Source of the DNA: Apus apus
Lineage: Eukaryota; Chordata; Aves; Apodiformes; Apodidae
Direction of reading: 5' to 3'
Assembly (NCBI RefSeq): GCF_020740795.1
Contig: NC_067282.1
Coordinates: 130,009,132-130,073,131 of the forward strand
DNA length: 64,000 nt
Of the stretch, positions 47,149 through 61,961 are shown in pieces. Position numbers and translations under genes: made by a program. Position 1 is the first letter of the stretch, and every line of letters begins with the position of its first letter. The notes under the pieces were generated by a model. It did not search any database. It had not been told where the DNA came from and was given only the letters and a program-made list of their open reading frames with translations.

Positions 47149-49088
47149 ACAAAAACCTTGTTATATCCACCAAAGTGAGGTGTTTCCACTGAGTGCTTAG
47201 TATTTAGTCCAGCTGGTGCTACTGCTTTTCAAAACAGTTAAGCATTACTCTTACTTAGCTATTTATCACTTACCTGTTCTTTCTGCTTATGTTGGCAAAG
47301 TAGAAATCTCCAAGCCTAACTTCCTACTAGAAAGATCTCTCCCTTTTTGAGTATCAGTTGCTATACATGAAAGCACAGCTGGAGAAATCTACCTTTTTGT
47401 GAAAATAGCATTACTTTTTTTGTACAGGTGGAGTGGAATGGGTGTCAAGTATTCAGCTTCTTTTGAATATGATGAAGGTAATTAAACTACTCACATATAA
47501 ACACATCTTTGAGCTTCTCCACCACCAGTAACATAGGCTTTCTTGAATTCAGAATTCTGCAGAATTAGTTCTTATTTATGTTTAAATGGTTAACTTGAAA
47601 TGCAGTACTATCTTTTGATGTCTTGCTGCTTTCTGCAGTGGAAATTTTGAACAACATCATCTATTTCAAAAGTTGTGTGGTATTAGTTTCAGCTGTTGTC
47701 ATTGTGAAAATACTAGAGAAGGGAGCTGTGTGTGAGGAACAGAACTGGGGAGAGAGAAAGAACAGGTAGTAATGGAAAAGAAGAGGTATTGATCAGATGT
47801 TGAAAAATATACCATGTGGGTTAAATAAAGGGAGAAAAAAATGGAGTCAGAAGAGATGAAAAATATTTTGTGAAAGGAAGATAAATTCTGCGTTAGTTGC
47901 ACATTAAAATAAGCCTTTTAAATCACAGAAGACTTAGTTCTAATGTGACAACAAGATAGGATTGTTCCACTTTGGTTAGTAATAATAAGCCTGTAGTAGT
48001 GGATAACAAAAGTTATTTTCTGTGTGTATAAGGAAGAGCCATTTGACAGGATGTCTAAATGAAGTCTAATGACAAGTTATAGGAAGTACAGGGAAAGGTG
48101 TAGCTTCCAGTGGGTTCATAGTAGTAAATGCAATTTGTGCATCTAGAAAATATCTTCTAAAGATTGTTGAAGACTAATGAGTTGTGCGTTTTGTCTCTCT
48201 GAGCTCTTATTATCGTTTATAAATCATGTAACTGAAGATACATATTAAAAACTAGACATGCTGGATTAGAATATGTGGTGGCTGTTGGGAGAAGAATATT
48301 GCATGTGTTTGTGTACTTGGTCCTTATGGCTAGGCATCTGTAAATGTTTAAGAGTTAGGATACTTAAAAATGCTTCACTATCAACCATATCTTCATGTTG
48401 GAAATTTGTAATATTCTGAGACATAGGCTTCAAGTAGTGTGCTCCTGAGACCGTGTAAAGATGTGTCTTTCAGTGCAACTGAGAGTGAGGAGTGGAGAAA
48501 ATGATCTGTCTAAACTCTTCTGTTGCGAGTTGCTTTTTTTCCCATGCTATTAGGAAATTAGTGTTGCCTTTTTTTTTTTAAACTGGGTACATATGTAACT
48601 ATTCTAGATGGAAGAGAAGCTTTTATCTTTAAAAAGAAACACAAAAGGCAATTTTTGTGTTTGCTTCTAGAACATGTCCAGTTCAAGAGGCTGGATGTCC
48701 TCTAACAGAGTTGCAGGTACAAATGTACCAGCTTCCCCAGGCCTCTGCTATTTGTTTTAAACATTTTTGGGTCAATTTATGTGTTGCTAATGGTGTGAGT
48801 GCTTTGTAAGCACAACTACTCAGTGCCACAAGGATATAAATACACAAAGCAGAAGAACAGTAGTCTAAAGGCTATTGACAAAGTGTCTTTTTCCAGCTGT
48901 GCTAGTAGAAAAGATTACTGAGTCCAGCTGCTTGACACAGTCCTTCTGCCTCTAGCTGCTGTCCTGAGTCTGTTGCTTGGAGTGGTTTTTATGACTGTTC
49001 ATACCTCACTTGAAGCCAAGTCAGAGAATGAACTCACAAGTAGCTTATTCTGCTCTTTGATCTAATATATTCCTGTTTTTTTGAAGCA

Positions 49089-49118
49089 GTCCAGAAATCC
49101 ATTGTCCAGAAATCCATG
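49089..49118. repeat. 15-bp tandem duplication
   Basis: GTCCAGAAATCCATT is followed directly by GTCCAGAAATCCATG. This is a single recent slippage event in presumed intron DNA. Confidence 0.9.
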
Positions 49119-52100
49119 TTTGCTCCAAAGGCTCTAAGTGGTTGTTTGCTCCATGCCAGATCTGAAATTACCTGTCTCTGACACACAGACAAGCCTTAGA
49201 AGTAAACTCCTCTGTAGATCATCTTCTCCTTTCTTCTGTGTTCAGCCCAGGTTGCTCTTACCCTTGTTGGCCAAAAGAAGTAGGTTCAGTGGCAGTAAAA
49301 GTGAAATGGGATGACATTAGCGTGAATCCACTGAAACTGTTGGAGCTCTCTCAAGTTTGTGCAACATAGCATTCATTTTTATGGCAACACCAAATACTCA
49401 CTGTGACTCTTTTCTTGTTTTCCCAGCCACTGTCATTGAAAATTCACTCTTCTAGTGGCTCTCAGGATTTCATAGTAAGCCAGAGCTCGGAAGCAGAAAG
49501 GACTGAAAATTGTCTGGATGTGGTTTATTGATGTGTTTGTTTATTCTGCTTGCTTGTACAGTTAGTTTGTGACTGATACAGTGCTTTGAGTCACTGAATT
49601 AATGTGAGCTGGCATAAGGGACATGATTGCTTAGCTTGTTTTTAGCTGCCATGGAGTGTTACCCCCTCAGTCTACCTTGTCAGTTGGGAGTGTGTGTGTG
49701 AGTCTCTGTAATAGCAGTTCTTAGAGCAGCCAAAGGTATGATGGGCTCTGCCTCCTGTTCACTTATCTGCCTGTTGAGAGAGAGGAATGGGTTTAGTGGT
49801 TTACGAGCCAGGCATGCTCCTGCAAAATAATTTCCTCTTTCTTCAGAGACCTCTCTTTTGCCCTTTCTTGGGGGCTTCCTGTGCACTTGGCTCACAGGCC
49901 AAGTAAAGGCTTGGAGTTACCTGTGTCCTGCAGTGCAGGTGAGCCCTTTGCAGCTCATGACATGAAAGGAATTGTTGAAACTTGGAGGAATTCCTTTCCA
50001 AGCCTGTCTTCTGCAGAGACAGCAAGAAGCATATTCATTACATGGATCTGGATGTGTGGTCTTCATGGAACACTTAGTATGTAGTTCTAGTGGTTACAGT
50101 TCTGTGAAGGAGGCAGATAAATTTTGTGCATTCAGTAGCTTATGATGTAACTGCTTGAATATGCTTGTGATTTCTGATCATTACTTGGTCTTTCCAGGGA
50201 AATTGAAGTGAGTCTAATCCCTTCTTACTAAAAACTTGATAGCATTTGATATAGTTATTTGGTAAAATGAAAAATCCCCATTCTCCTTTGAGAATGGATG
50301 GCTAGTAATGGCGGTTTATTTTGCATTGGTGTAGCGCAATGGCATCTGGAAGAGATGGTATTACAGAAGGTCATGTATAGGGCAGATAGGAATCCTACTG
50401 ACGAAACTGCTGTCCCTACAATATGTTGTTATCAGTGTTGTTCTTGATGACATTTTGGCATCTGAAGGCTTTTGTCATTCAGGGAAGAGCCTTTTTATTT
50501 TCCACACCACACAGACTTCAGTTTTGCTGACTTGCCTCCAGTTTGCGTATGGGTTTGAACAAAGAACTGAAGTAGCCTGTTGGTCAAAACAGCTCTGCCA
50601 TTCAACCAGGGGCAAAGTTAAAAATTAACCTAAAAAGTAGTTAATTTCCAATAGCTTCATCCAGTGTGGCTGAGATCAACAGAGACATTGATTTTTCTTT
50701 CTTTCTTTTTTTTTTTTCCCCTCTACTCCTCCTCTGAGGTTTTTCCATCTCCTCAGTGGTGGGGAATGGCTGTGTGCATATGGTTGTAAACATTGTGCTT
50801 ACCTTTAAATTTAGATTGTTTGGACCTTCTTGTTATGGGCTACAAAATGGACTTTCTAGTAAGTCTACATAAAGTTCCTTTAAACAATTGAGCTGACGTG
50901 CTGAAAGTCACACGGGCAAGTTTAATGGTGGGTTTGGGTCAGAAGGAGAAGAGCGGTTCTGTGTCCTCTCTCATTTCTTGCCTCACATTCCTTTATGTCT
51001 ATCATCACATCTGCCAAGGTTCTGCGTGGCTACTTTTAAATCAGTTTTTCTAATACAAAAGTTCACTAATTTTATTTTTTTTTTTAATTATTTGTCTTCT
51101 TTTTGTCACCCATAGCATGTTTGACAAACACTTTATACCTGTGCTGGGATACCTTGCTTTAATGAGCATTACATATTTCTGTTATCTGCTCTGCCCTGAC
51201 ATTCTTTAATTCTCTCACAAATCTTGTGGACATGGTGACTCACTGTTAGTAAATCAATTTTATTTTTTTTCTTCTTTTTACATTTAAATGCTGATAGTAG
51301 ATCATCTTACTGTATCTCCATCTTATCTTTTGCCAGCATCCTGTGTGGGAGGGGCTCTTGCAAAGAAAACTAAATTTCTCAGCTCTTACTATCCAGTTGT
51401 TAGTATCAAATTTAATTGCACCCTTCCATTTTTATGCACCAGCTCTTATGATTTTTTATATTATTTTTTATAGGTTTTTCCAAGCTGATACTCTTTAGGA
51501 GAGTAAAATGGTTTTGTTTTTTTAAAAAAATTATTATTATCTGCTGTCATTTATTCTGCTTTCTGTTTCTTTACCCAGGCTTGGATACACATTTTTCTGG
51601 GATGTGCTCATTTGGCCTGCATAACCTCATGAAAATGTTACCATTTAAACATAATGACTCTTTTCTTCCCTGGCTTCCTGTTCCCTTTCCTTGTGAAGTG
51701 GTATGTATACCTTCCGCAACTTTCAGTCTCAGCTGGGAGCTAAACATGCAGCTTTTCATTTCCTCTCGCTTCTTGAAGGGGGGATCTTTTGGGCTGGCAG
51801 TGTCTTAATCCCCCTCTCTGAAACATAATGGTGTGGTACTGGTTTTGGGATGATTCCTTCCATGCGTGTGGTGGACTTGGTTGTATTAATGCCACTGTCA
51901 TTTAGCAGAGAGCCAATGCCAACACTAACCTGACTTTCCAACTAATACTGAAATCACTCTAGTGAGGAGCAGGAGAAAAGCTTCATTTCTTATTTCCAGG
52001 TAAAGAACAAACATGGAAACAAAAAATGTCACTTGGCATGTCCTGCTGTGGTTCAAGAGCTAAATTGAAATGTAGATTCTTCTTCATCAAATTAAATCCC

Positions 52101-52660
52101 TCTTGTGTTTGGCATGGTATTCCCCTTATTTCCTTCTCTAAACAGAACTGGCTTGACTCTTCCACCTTCTCCACAGTAACTGTGTGATTCCCTGTTTAGT
52201 TTGTGGGAATTGCAAGAGCTCTGATGTTTTCCTGAATTAAAGATGCCAGATTCATAGCAATTTTTTCCTCTCTCCTGTTTACCCTCCCCTCCTGCTGACA
52301 GCCGCATACAGGCTTCTTGGGATTTGTTTGTTTTTATCTTCCTTTAGGAAAGACTCTTCCACATCAGTCTTCATGGCAGCTTATGGTTCCTCATACACAG
52401 AGTGCTTCAGTTGGCTTCAGATGTAATGCCAGGGCCATTCTGCAAACTAAAGGAGTAAGGAAAGCTGGACCTTGTAATGCACTCATCTTCTGTTATCAGC
52501 TGCCTTTGATTTGGGGAGCACAGTTCTCCAGGTTCCTTCCTGATAGCTTTCCATTTTGAAATACACTCTTGTCTGGATGACATGGCATCTCTGCAAGCAT
52601 GAAATTGTTGTGAAACACTAAGCCCAGAGAACTTGTTATCAAAATACTTGTTCATTCCTT

Positions 52661-52686
52661 GTTTTTTTTGTTGTTGTTGTTGTTAA
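52661..52686. repeat. T run plus (GTT)n
   Basis: A T8 run is followed by about five GTT triplets. It is a simple repeat. Confidence 0.8.
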
Positions 52687-55600
52687 GGTCACTGTTGTGA
52701 AATGGAATGATTAAGAAGTGTTACTGCAGAAGTAGAGAAAAGGTATTGGAGATTGCATCTTCCCCCCCCCTTTTCCCCTTTTTTTTTTTTTCTAGTTCTG
52801 TCTTGAGACCAAATTACTCAAAAACAAGTTGTAATGAAAATATACTAAAGTCCTCTGCTGTAGCATAGTTCTATCAAATACTTGGTAGAACTCCAAAGTG
52901 GTAAATAACTCAGTTATTTTCTTTATGGAGTACTAATCTTGTTTGCTTTGGCATCTAAAACCAAAGTCACAGCTTATTTTTACTTAACCTACATTTTTTT
53001 GAGAGTATCCCTTGCATGCAGTAACACAGATACTTATTACAGAATCCAGGAGGCCAGTCACAGACCATGGACTCTGCTGTGTTTGGTGGTCCTAGAGGCA
53101 GAGAAGAATGATGTTCACCTAGGCAATTCTGGTTGACATTAATAGTCTTAGTACTGATGCCAAAGTACTTGTCCGACATTGTGGCAAAATAGTGGTTTTG
53201 AGGCAGTGTTTGGACAGAGTGTGAGGTAGGTGAGGGTCTCATGTTATCTAATACAACTTAAGAAAAGAAATAAGATGCAGCTGGTGAAAGAAACAGGTCT
53301 GGAAAATTACATTTGCTGCAGTGTTCTGCATAGGTGTGAGCAGCGTAGTCAAGGCCAAAGGAAATGCTGTGTGCTACTAGCAAAAAGAGATCATGTGCCT
53401 AGACAAGCATTTTTCATTCATCTGTGTTTAAATTGTCTTAAGACCAAGCAGGAAAATGGGCAAGATGCAACTCTAGTTTTGATGTAGAAGTCTAGGGACA
53501 AGTTTGTCATGAGATTAAGCAAGTTGATGGGCAAGAGGAATGCAGAAAGGGAAGCCTCTCAGTTGTAGTAGGTTCTTGGGTTCCTTCAGGAAGGTATTAG
53601 GAATTATTTAAACATGCAGTGGCTTGATTTGTAGGTGCAGCCATTAGCTAGTGACTTGTTTTTTTAGATTGGCCATAAGTTAATCATGTTTTCTTTCTAT
53701 AACCATTTTAATTACAACACATGGTGGTTAAAATGTGGAAGAAAATGTAGCATCTTAAGTTGTCTGTCTGTTCATTTCTGTTAACAGCAAGAAATTTTTT
53801 TTGTTGATGACTGCCAACAGTTGGCATGCAGAACATGACTTCTTCAAAGTAAGCCTCTAACAAAACCACCTTTCTTCTGTAACTTCTGGTGTTATTTCCT
53901 GTCTTTCTACTGTTTTCTCTTGAGACTGTGTTACAAGCAGTGTTTGTTTCCTTAGTGTATGATTAGGTTTGCTGTGGAAGTTTTAACAGAGTTAAACTTT
54001 GAGATGGCAATCTAAGATGAGACAAGGTGTCAAAGTGATGGGTTTACGTGTGGTGGCTCCTGATGATAGACAAAATATAGTTCATGTAAAAGTGTGTCTG
54101 CTCCAGCAGGACATATCCCCTTTCCTGCTGTTGTTACTGTGTTCTGTGGGATTTTGTGAAGTACTGCACATGTGTGTGTTGAACTGAGATTTCCTTTCAG
54201 AGCTTTCAGGGTGGATTTTTTGTAGGAAACTCAAAGCTACGACAAATTGACAAGTTTTCAGATGGGATTATCAGATCTGTGTCTTCAAAAGGCCCATCAG
54301 ATGCTAATATGGAATGCTGGGTTTTCACTGAACTGTTTGTAGAGGATGCCACACATTCATTTATCTTAGTGTGGCTATCAACCTCAAACAATTTAGCTAT
54401 GTTTATAGTTTTATAACAGATTAAGTAACTCCTCTGGATTCAGAAATTAAAATCGAACTGCAATTGATCATTATAGTAGTATAAGTAAAGTAACAAAATT
54501 ATCAACCCTTTGAGGCAGCTTAATCTCTCTTTCTTTATGGTTTAGTTGAAACCTGCAAAGCATAAAAGGTGGCCCAGAGTTGCTCTTCTCCTTCATAATT
54601 ATTAAACTTTAAGGTTTTCTTAATTGAATTGTGAGACAGTCAGAGAATGCCTAACTCAGTAAACCTGAAGGAAGTGTTACCTCGAGGCTCTTTGCATGTT
54701 GTCTGCCCTCTTTGTGAAGTTCTGAATGCTTCTGCCATGGTGGATGCAACACACCATTCCTGCTTGGAGCATCAGTAGTCCAGAGGTGGATTTTGCAAGC
54801 TTGTCTGTGTCTGAAACTGTTGGTAATCTAATTGCTGGGTTCAGACATGGAACTTGCTCTTCAGAAAAGCTTTCTCATGGGTAAACCTGAATGCATTTAA
54901 ATGTCTGAAAAGGGCAAGGTTTGGGTGGCGTACCATGGGAATTGCCATTAGCCTTGCTGGATGGATAGACAGCCTGTGACAGGCCCCAGGAGGACTCGAT
55001 CATGCCTTAAAAAATACTAAAAGGAGGTACCCATATTTAGATTCTTAGTTAGTCTGGTCCTCCATGATAATTTAGCCCTAAAAATAAACACGAAATCTAA
55101 GTCATTACATAATTTATTTGATGTCAGTTGTGCACCAAAATAATTTTGGATATGGCTATGTTTTTGTCAAACAATAAATGTGTTAGAAGATAGTTACCTA
55201 CACTATTCAGCATCTTGTTTGGGAGCCACTGTTTGGAGTAATGGGAATTACGTACAGTAGTAGGTACAAAATGCAGCAAATAAGTGGGCCATTTTATTGC
55301 ACATATTTCTCTTTGTTAAGTGGTGACAACACAGGTACTTTTTCAGGTGTTCAGCTGGTGAGCTTTGTCTGTTGACTCCTTTTGGAAGAAACAGCTCACA
55401 TGCCTTTAAGTAGCTGTTGCAGAACAGGGTCATGCTTTTCTGTGGTTATAAACTCAGGTGCTGCTAGTAAAAGTATTTCTCATGGGTAGGCAAAAGAGAG
55501 AAGCTGGTGTTCCTGGGTGGGTCCTTACCACTTAAATTGCTGTCTGGAGTGGGGCAGTTTCCCTTGGGAGCTCTTGATGTGTTTGTAAGGGGCTAAAGTA

Positions 55601-58600
55601 CAGCAAGGGAAATTTCCTTCCCCACTGTTTTCCTCATTCTAGTCTACCTGAAGCAGAGAAGCCATGGCTCCAACACTCTCTATGCTTCCTAAGAATACCT
55701 CTCATAATTGTAATTGTCTGTACAGTATAGTTTGACAAGATTAGCGAAGCATGGAGAGCACTTCCTACTATTAGGCTGAAAGTTTTCCTTTTAATGACAA
55801 AGTTCTTTGGATTTGGCATGGTCTGTCTGCTGCAAACTTCTGAAGTACAAACAGCAATGACCTAGCAAGCAGCACAGCACTGGTAGGAGGATGTTTTGGC
55901 CAAGGACTTGCAGCCAAGCTCTTCCCTTTTTGCAGAAGATTTTCTTCAAGGTGAAAGCAAAGCAGATGGGATTGTGGTTAAATAATTACTTCTCAGTTGA
56001 GTGACTACCATCCTGAGAAAGGTGCTTGTGTAAGGAACATCCCTATTGTGCTGTGTAAGAAAAGGGTGGTGTGCTGAGGCTGTGTTAACAAGCATCATGC
56101 TGGTGCTTTCTCATATGTGACTCTACAGACTTGTGCTGAAGGGAGTTATTAACTTGAGGTTTACCTTAAACACAAACTGTGCCACAGGGCTTTGGGGCTT
56201 CAGACCCAGGCAGCAGATATTGTCCATTTGTACAACTGGAGCAGGAATTCTTTGTGGACAAGTGCCCCATTTCCATCCAAGCAGTACATGCTTTGTTTAA
56301 AGCAAAGCTGTATCAACTCATGGAACAACTGTAGGTTTTGTGCATTAATAGCTGATGGCCAAGTTAATATTTTTGGAGGACTAGTGTATTTTTCCTCTCC
56401 TTCAGATATTCCAGCATGCGTTTCACTCAACTCCATATAAAAACCACCCCTGCTGTCAGCAGCAACTTCTTTGTGCTCATTATAAGATTATCTTCCATTC
56501 CTTATGTTGTCAGTGTGTTTGAGCAAAAGTAGTAAGTCAAGCTTAAGAGATCATCTGCTTTCTCTGGTGGTTGGTACTGTAATGGCACAGAGCAAGAGTT
56601 GCAGAACCAACCATCCTGGATGTGGCAGTGAGGGGGATAGTGCAGATTGAGATGCTCAGCCTGGTCCATCTGCCCTGCACTGTGAAGTGCTGTAGAGAAA
56701 GCATTTAGCCAGGATATATAAACCCACCTTTTTATCAAAACTAGTTTGATGACCAAGATGGTGGTTTGGTTCAGAGCTAGCTTGTGAGACTTAGATTTAA
56801 GCATCCCTCTGCATGCTGTCTGTCCCTGCACAGAAGCATGCTCAATGCCAATGGAATACCAGAAGGACTTACCCGCCAAACACATTTTTAAACAAACAAA
56901 AAAACCTCTGCAGCTTCTTCCTTTTTGACTAAAATTCAGGCGTGTGGCCATAGGCATAGCATGAAGCATACCTTTGATGCCAGGTGGTCTCTCTGCCAAA
57001 CCTAAAGCTGGTTCTCAAGGAGATCTCGTGGTGTTGCTTTTAGTAGAGTACCAGAAAACTGAACCTAGGCAGAACTGTGCTTTTAAGATGATGGTGAGAA
57101 CAAGAATAGGAAGGAAGTTTTATTCCTGAATAGGCATTGTATCTACAGGTAGACTAGATCAATTTTCTTCTAGATCTAAGACATAGTTGTTTTGTTTTTA
57201 TTTTGCCTGTTCCAAAGCAGTCTAAGCTAAGCTAAATTTTAGGAGTTCTAAAAAGTCTTTTTGATTTTTGCTTGACTTTGCGCTGTTTCCAGGTTAACGG
57301 ATTATTTAATTTCTGAAGTGCCTGCCTAGGCCTATAGTGCTCTAGCTTGAGCCTGGTCGTGTGGCTGCAGAGGAAGAAGCCTGAAGGGGGTGGGAGGAGA
57401 ACTCCTCCTTCCCCTCTTTCCTGGTGACCCCTGCTTCTGTGGCGGAGTTAAATTCTATTCCTGCATATTTTGACTGTGCTGTAATCCTATCAGAGAGGAC
57501 AACTGCAGTCAAGGATGAAGTCTTTTCTGGAAGAGATTTCTCACTTAAGTCTGTGCATCTGAAACTTTGGTAGTTGGTAGAAACTGGCATCTCCGGAATG
57601 TCTCTCTGCCATGACTTCTCGTGCTCTGTGGTTCAGGCCAACAGGATCAGTCTTTTCATGCTACTTGGAGTTTCTGTGGAAAAGCTAAATTGCATACAGC
57701 ACTCTAGGTGGCAAAGTAGCCACCATTTCTTTGTAATCCAAATAGAATGAAAAACCAGGCAAACAAAAAACCCAGATAACAAACACATTGACTGTATCAG
57801 TCATTGTCGTGGCTTCATAAAGGCAAGTGGGTCTAATCTCACCTGCTGTCTTGATCAGTGGTACCTTTAAGTCAACTTGGAATTGAAGGAAAAGAAAATT
57901 GGTTTTAAAGTAAAAACAGTTTTCTGCAAAAGCTGTTTCTTGTAGCTTTTTCTTGTAGCTGGAAATGGTAAAAGGTTTTCAGTAGCCTGAAAAATAGTTT
58001 TAAGGAAACTATAATTTCTGTATGGGGTTTTTTTGTGTGTGGTTTTTGGTTTTGTTTGTGGTGGGTTTTTTTCAGAAAAATACAGACTTTTTTCATACAG
58101 GCTATAAGAAAAGTTTGTAAGGAGAGGGATTTACTTTTTTCTTCTGTTTAAATTGACTTGTTTGAGGAAAACAGGCAAGGCTCCAGGAACATAAACCCTA
58201 CTTGAAACAAAAATAAATCTAGGTCATATTTGAGTTAATAATAATACAAACCAACCTGATAGTCCAGAGAGAAGTTTGATTATGGGAAAGATGTACCACA
58301 AGTCTAGTAACACTGTGACTCCAGGATTTTCTTCTTTTGGTGTTATCTCCAAGGACTTGGGAAGAGAAGTGTGTTCTTTCTTTGAGGGTATCTTTTAGGG
58401 TTTTTTTCTGTCTTGTATATTGAGTGGTGTGGCTTCAGCCAGGCAGTTTCCATGAGGAATATGATTCACTGGGTAATTTATGACATACTTTGGGATGTGC
58501 TTTGGACTTCTTTTCCTGTTTGGGAAGCGGGACAGTCTGGATGTTGAGATGTTTTGGAAGCTTTGGCTTTTGTTTTTGTGTCACAGTTTGGTTGTTCTTC

Positions 58601-59993
58601 ACGTTGGTGTGTGTGAGGAAGGGCTTGTGCGTTCTGGAGTTCATGCCCTCGCTCTCCTTATCGCTCCATATTAATTGGTGTCATAAAAGATGTCACCTCT
58701 CCCTGCAAGACTCGCCTTTCCTGTATCCTTGGACAGTTGCAGATACAGCAGTAATAGTGAGGATCTGTTGGGTACACAGTTCTTGTGGATCGTGTCTATG
58801 TGTTTTCTTTCACGGAGTAGCTGGAATTTAATGTGGTGCTGGAAATGACTGTGAGATAACGTGTCTTTTCCTGAGACGGAGTGGGATGCTTTTTTAACCA
58901 TGTTAAGATTCATGCAATAACATCGATCCATGGATGTATAATATAGGTTTGAACATGCTGACATAATACTTTAAAACAAAAAAAAACAAATAGAAATATA
59001 TGTACCAGTTGGGAAACACAGTGTCATGAGAGTGGGAGAGTCTGGGCTAGTAGGATGCCTTTCATAGTGGACCCCCAAGAGAAATGAATTAGCAGCATAT
59101 GAATGATCACTGTTCTTTCCTCTTCTGCTCCAACTGGTTTTTGTCAAGCAGCATTTCTGTAATAGCTTCTACAGTGAGAAACACAGATCGACTGCAGTTA
59201 AGATGCACACAGTGTTAAATATAGATATTTAGGGACAGGCATAAACATGAGTTGAGTGGTGCCAATTAGGATCACTTCTAAGAACAAGCTTTTCAAACAG
59301 TCCCCCAAATGGATTATTTTTAACCTGTTGTTGTATTTTTAGTGTTTTTTACTTTTTTCCTACCTGAGATTTTTTTTTAATGCTTTCAAGTTAGGAGGCA
59401 GCCACACACAAGGCTGACTGGGCCCATCTGAGGGGATGGGGAGGAAAAACAGTGCAGGAGAAGTAGGGTGGTGTCTCAGAGTGGGTCTCCTGCTGACAGG
59501 TGAGAAGTAGAAGGGACTAATGACTGCTTTTAAAAACTCTCCTTTATCTTTTTTGGTTTCATTTTGCCATTCAATCTAAACATGCAGCAGTAGTGGTTCA
59601 AATAGCTGCTTCCCTTGGGTCTAGTTAAAGATGTTTGCAAAAGCTTAGTGCTGGGTCCAAGGCTAATTTTAAGTTCTGTAGCTGGAAAAATTAAAATATC
59701 CTTGTGTTTCACAAGCTGTCTTCTTTGCTAGCATGTTTAAAAGCCCCACAGCAAGTTTTGTGTCAGAAATAATAATGAAAAGATAACTACCTTGAACAAC
59801 AAAGTTATGTGGACAGAATAGCTTCTGTATGTGAGTGTGCTTTGGTTTATCGGAGTGGCCGCATAAGAAGCATTTCTGTAATAAATCCCAATTCAATGGG
59901 ATGCTTTGCATCCTCAAGAGTTGGCCTGAGTTTGGGTAGAATACAGGGACATTTCAGATTTTTTTAGATCAGGTCAGGGATGGAGAAAGAGAA

Positions 59994-60330
59994 CAGAATG
60001 GTATAATGGTTTGTGTTGAAAGGGACCTTTACAATAACCTAGTCCATCCCCCCTGCTGAGGGCAGGGGCATCTTCACTAGATCAGGTTGCTCAAAGCCCT
60101 GTCCAACCTGACCTCCAACACTTCCCACAATGGGACACCCATAACTTCTCTGGGCAACCTATTCCAGTGTCCCACCACCCTCACTGTAAAAAAATTCTTC
60201 CTTGTATCCAATCTAAACCTACTCTCTTTCTGTTTAAAATGGTTGCCCTTTGTCCTGTCACTACAGGCCCTGGTAAGAAGTCACTCTTTATCTTTTTATG
60301 AGCCCTCTTTAAGTTTTGAAAGGTGAACTG
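59994..60330 (-). mobile_element. CR1 LINE 3' fragment
   Basis: This minus-strand CR1 3' end is recognisable from the CACTGGAATAGGTTGCCC block, the GGGTGTCCCATTGTGGGAAG block and the tail AGGTCCCTTTCAACACAAACC. The region upstream of the 3'UTR (GGACAAAGGGCAACC) is also CR1-like. It is diverged and 5'-truncated, in the opposite direction to the presumed host gene. Confidence 0.88.
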
Positions 60331-61943
60331 AATTAGTTCAAAACACCTGTTTCCTACACCTTTTAAAGGTTAGTTCTCTTCAGGGTGCTGGCTAAATGAA
60401 GATGAGGCCAAAAGCAGTAACCTGAATATGGCCACATGTTCTTAGACTTTTAGTCAATAAAGTTTGGTTGGTTTTTTGTTTGGTTTTGTTTGGTTTGTTT
60501 GGGTGTTTTGTTTTTTTTTTTAAATAACAGAACCCCCAAACTGTGCAGTATTTGACAGGAAGCCAGTGTAACTCCCTTGAAACTGGATTGGCATGCCTGA
60601 GTCAGTGAAGTATGAGCTAAGAATCTGGCAGAAGCCTTTTGCACAAAGGAAGGCTGAGAGAGTCTCTCAGGAAGCCTGTACACTGCTAAATGTGGCATGT
60701 TGGAACATGAGACTGACATCATTGTGAGTTCATAGTAGTGAAAGAACAAAGTATCAGCCACAAATTAGACTGACCAAATTTTTAAGTCACCTCCAGAAAC
60801 TTAATAGCACAGTGTGTTGCTTGTGCAAGCCATTTATTTCTACCCCAGCCTCTGACTACTCCATTTAAACTGCAAGTTAACCCTCTAAACTGTTGAAGGA
60901 GTTGTTCAGGAAGGTGTGTGTGTGTGTTTGAGGGGTGCTGCAGACTTCCTTCCTTGGCTCTTTTTGCAGTCTGACCTCAATCTTCACATAAAGGAAGTGA
61001 TTAAGGACCACCCATCATAGACCTTTATCCTTCAGGATCAGTTTCCTGGAGGTAAAAACCTCAGAATTGCATACCAAAACCTAACGCATTCCTATGGGCT
61101 GCTCACATGCAGACTGGAAGTATGTCTGAAAATGATCAGAACACTTGCCAGTGGTTTCAACAGGAATTTATGTATAATCAGTAAATTATTATAAAACTAA
61201 TCAGTATTATTTATTGTTGTACCCATGATCGTTGACAAATAACTGCTGCTTCTTCCATTGCTGAATACCTATGAAATAGAAGGATCTCGTGGTTTGCAGA
61301 TGTTATACTTCTTTCAAAGTATTTTAGTTGGCTCCACATGCACTGAAGTTGATCCATTCTGTTGATACGTTACTTCTGTTATTGCAGAAGTGTATTGAAC
61401 TCTCCTAGATTGGAATTACTTTGGCAACAATCAATGCCTTTGTAGTTGCTTTTAAGGACTGTGTAAAACAGCATCTCTGCAAATTCTGGAGAAATATAAA
61501 ATCTTGATTATAGTTTTTTCAGAGTTGTGAATGCGTAACCACACTTCAAACAGGATAATACCTGTGTGATTTGAAGGGAGTACGTTTTGTTTCTTATAGT
61601 GCTACTCAGGATCCTGTCAGGCCCAGCGAGGTTGCTAAAATACATTCTTAGTTGACCCTTGTCTTTGACTAAGATGCATATAAGAAAATAACAACAAAAT
61701 TTACTCCCTTGGTTTGGTATTGCGTGCTTTTGCTTTTCAGAATTTAAAATACCATGGTCCCTTTTAGTTCTCACAAAGTAGATGAAATGGCAGTCACATT
61801 TTGTCAGTTATTCTTAAAAGGCATTAATATATTTTGTGGGTATGTCACTCTTCTTCCTCTACTTAGATGGTAATGTTTATAGTGATGTAAGAGGCACAGC
61901 TGAGGGAACGTAAGTCACCCTCTGCTCTCTCTTTCCTTTGTAA

Positions 61944-61961
61944 AGATATATATATATATAT
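61944..61961. repeat. (AT)n microsatellite
   Basis: Nine AT units lie in AT-rich DNA. It is likely to vary in length between individuals. Confidence 0.9.

Noticed and set aside
56502-56999. 165-codon minus-strand frame
   Set aside because: No recognisable domain or family, no codon or splice evidence, and a length compatible with chance. I could not rule out an unlisted repeat.
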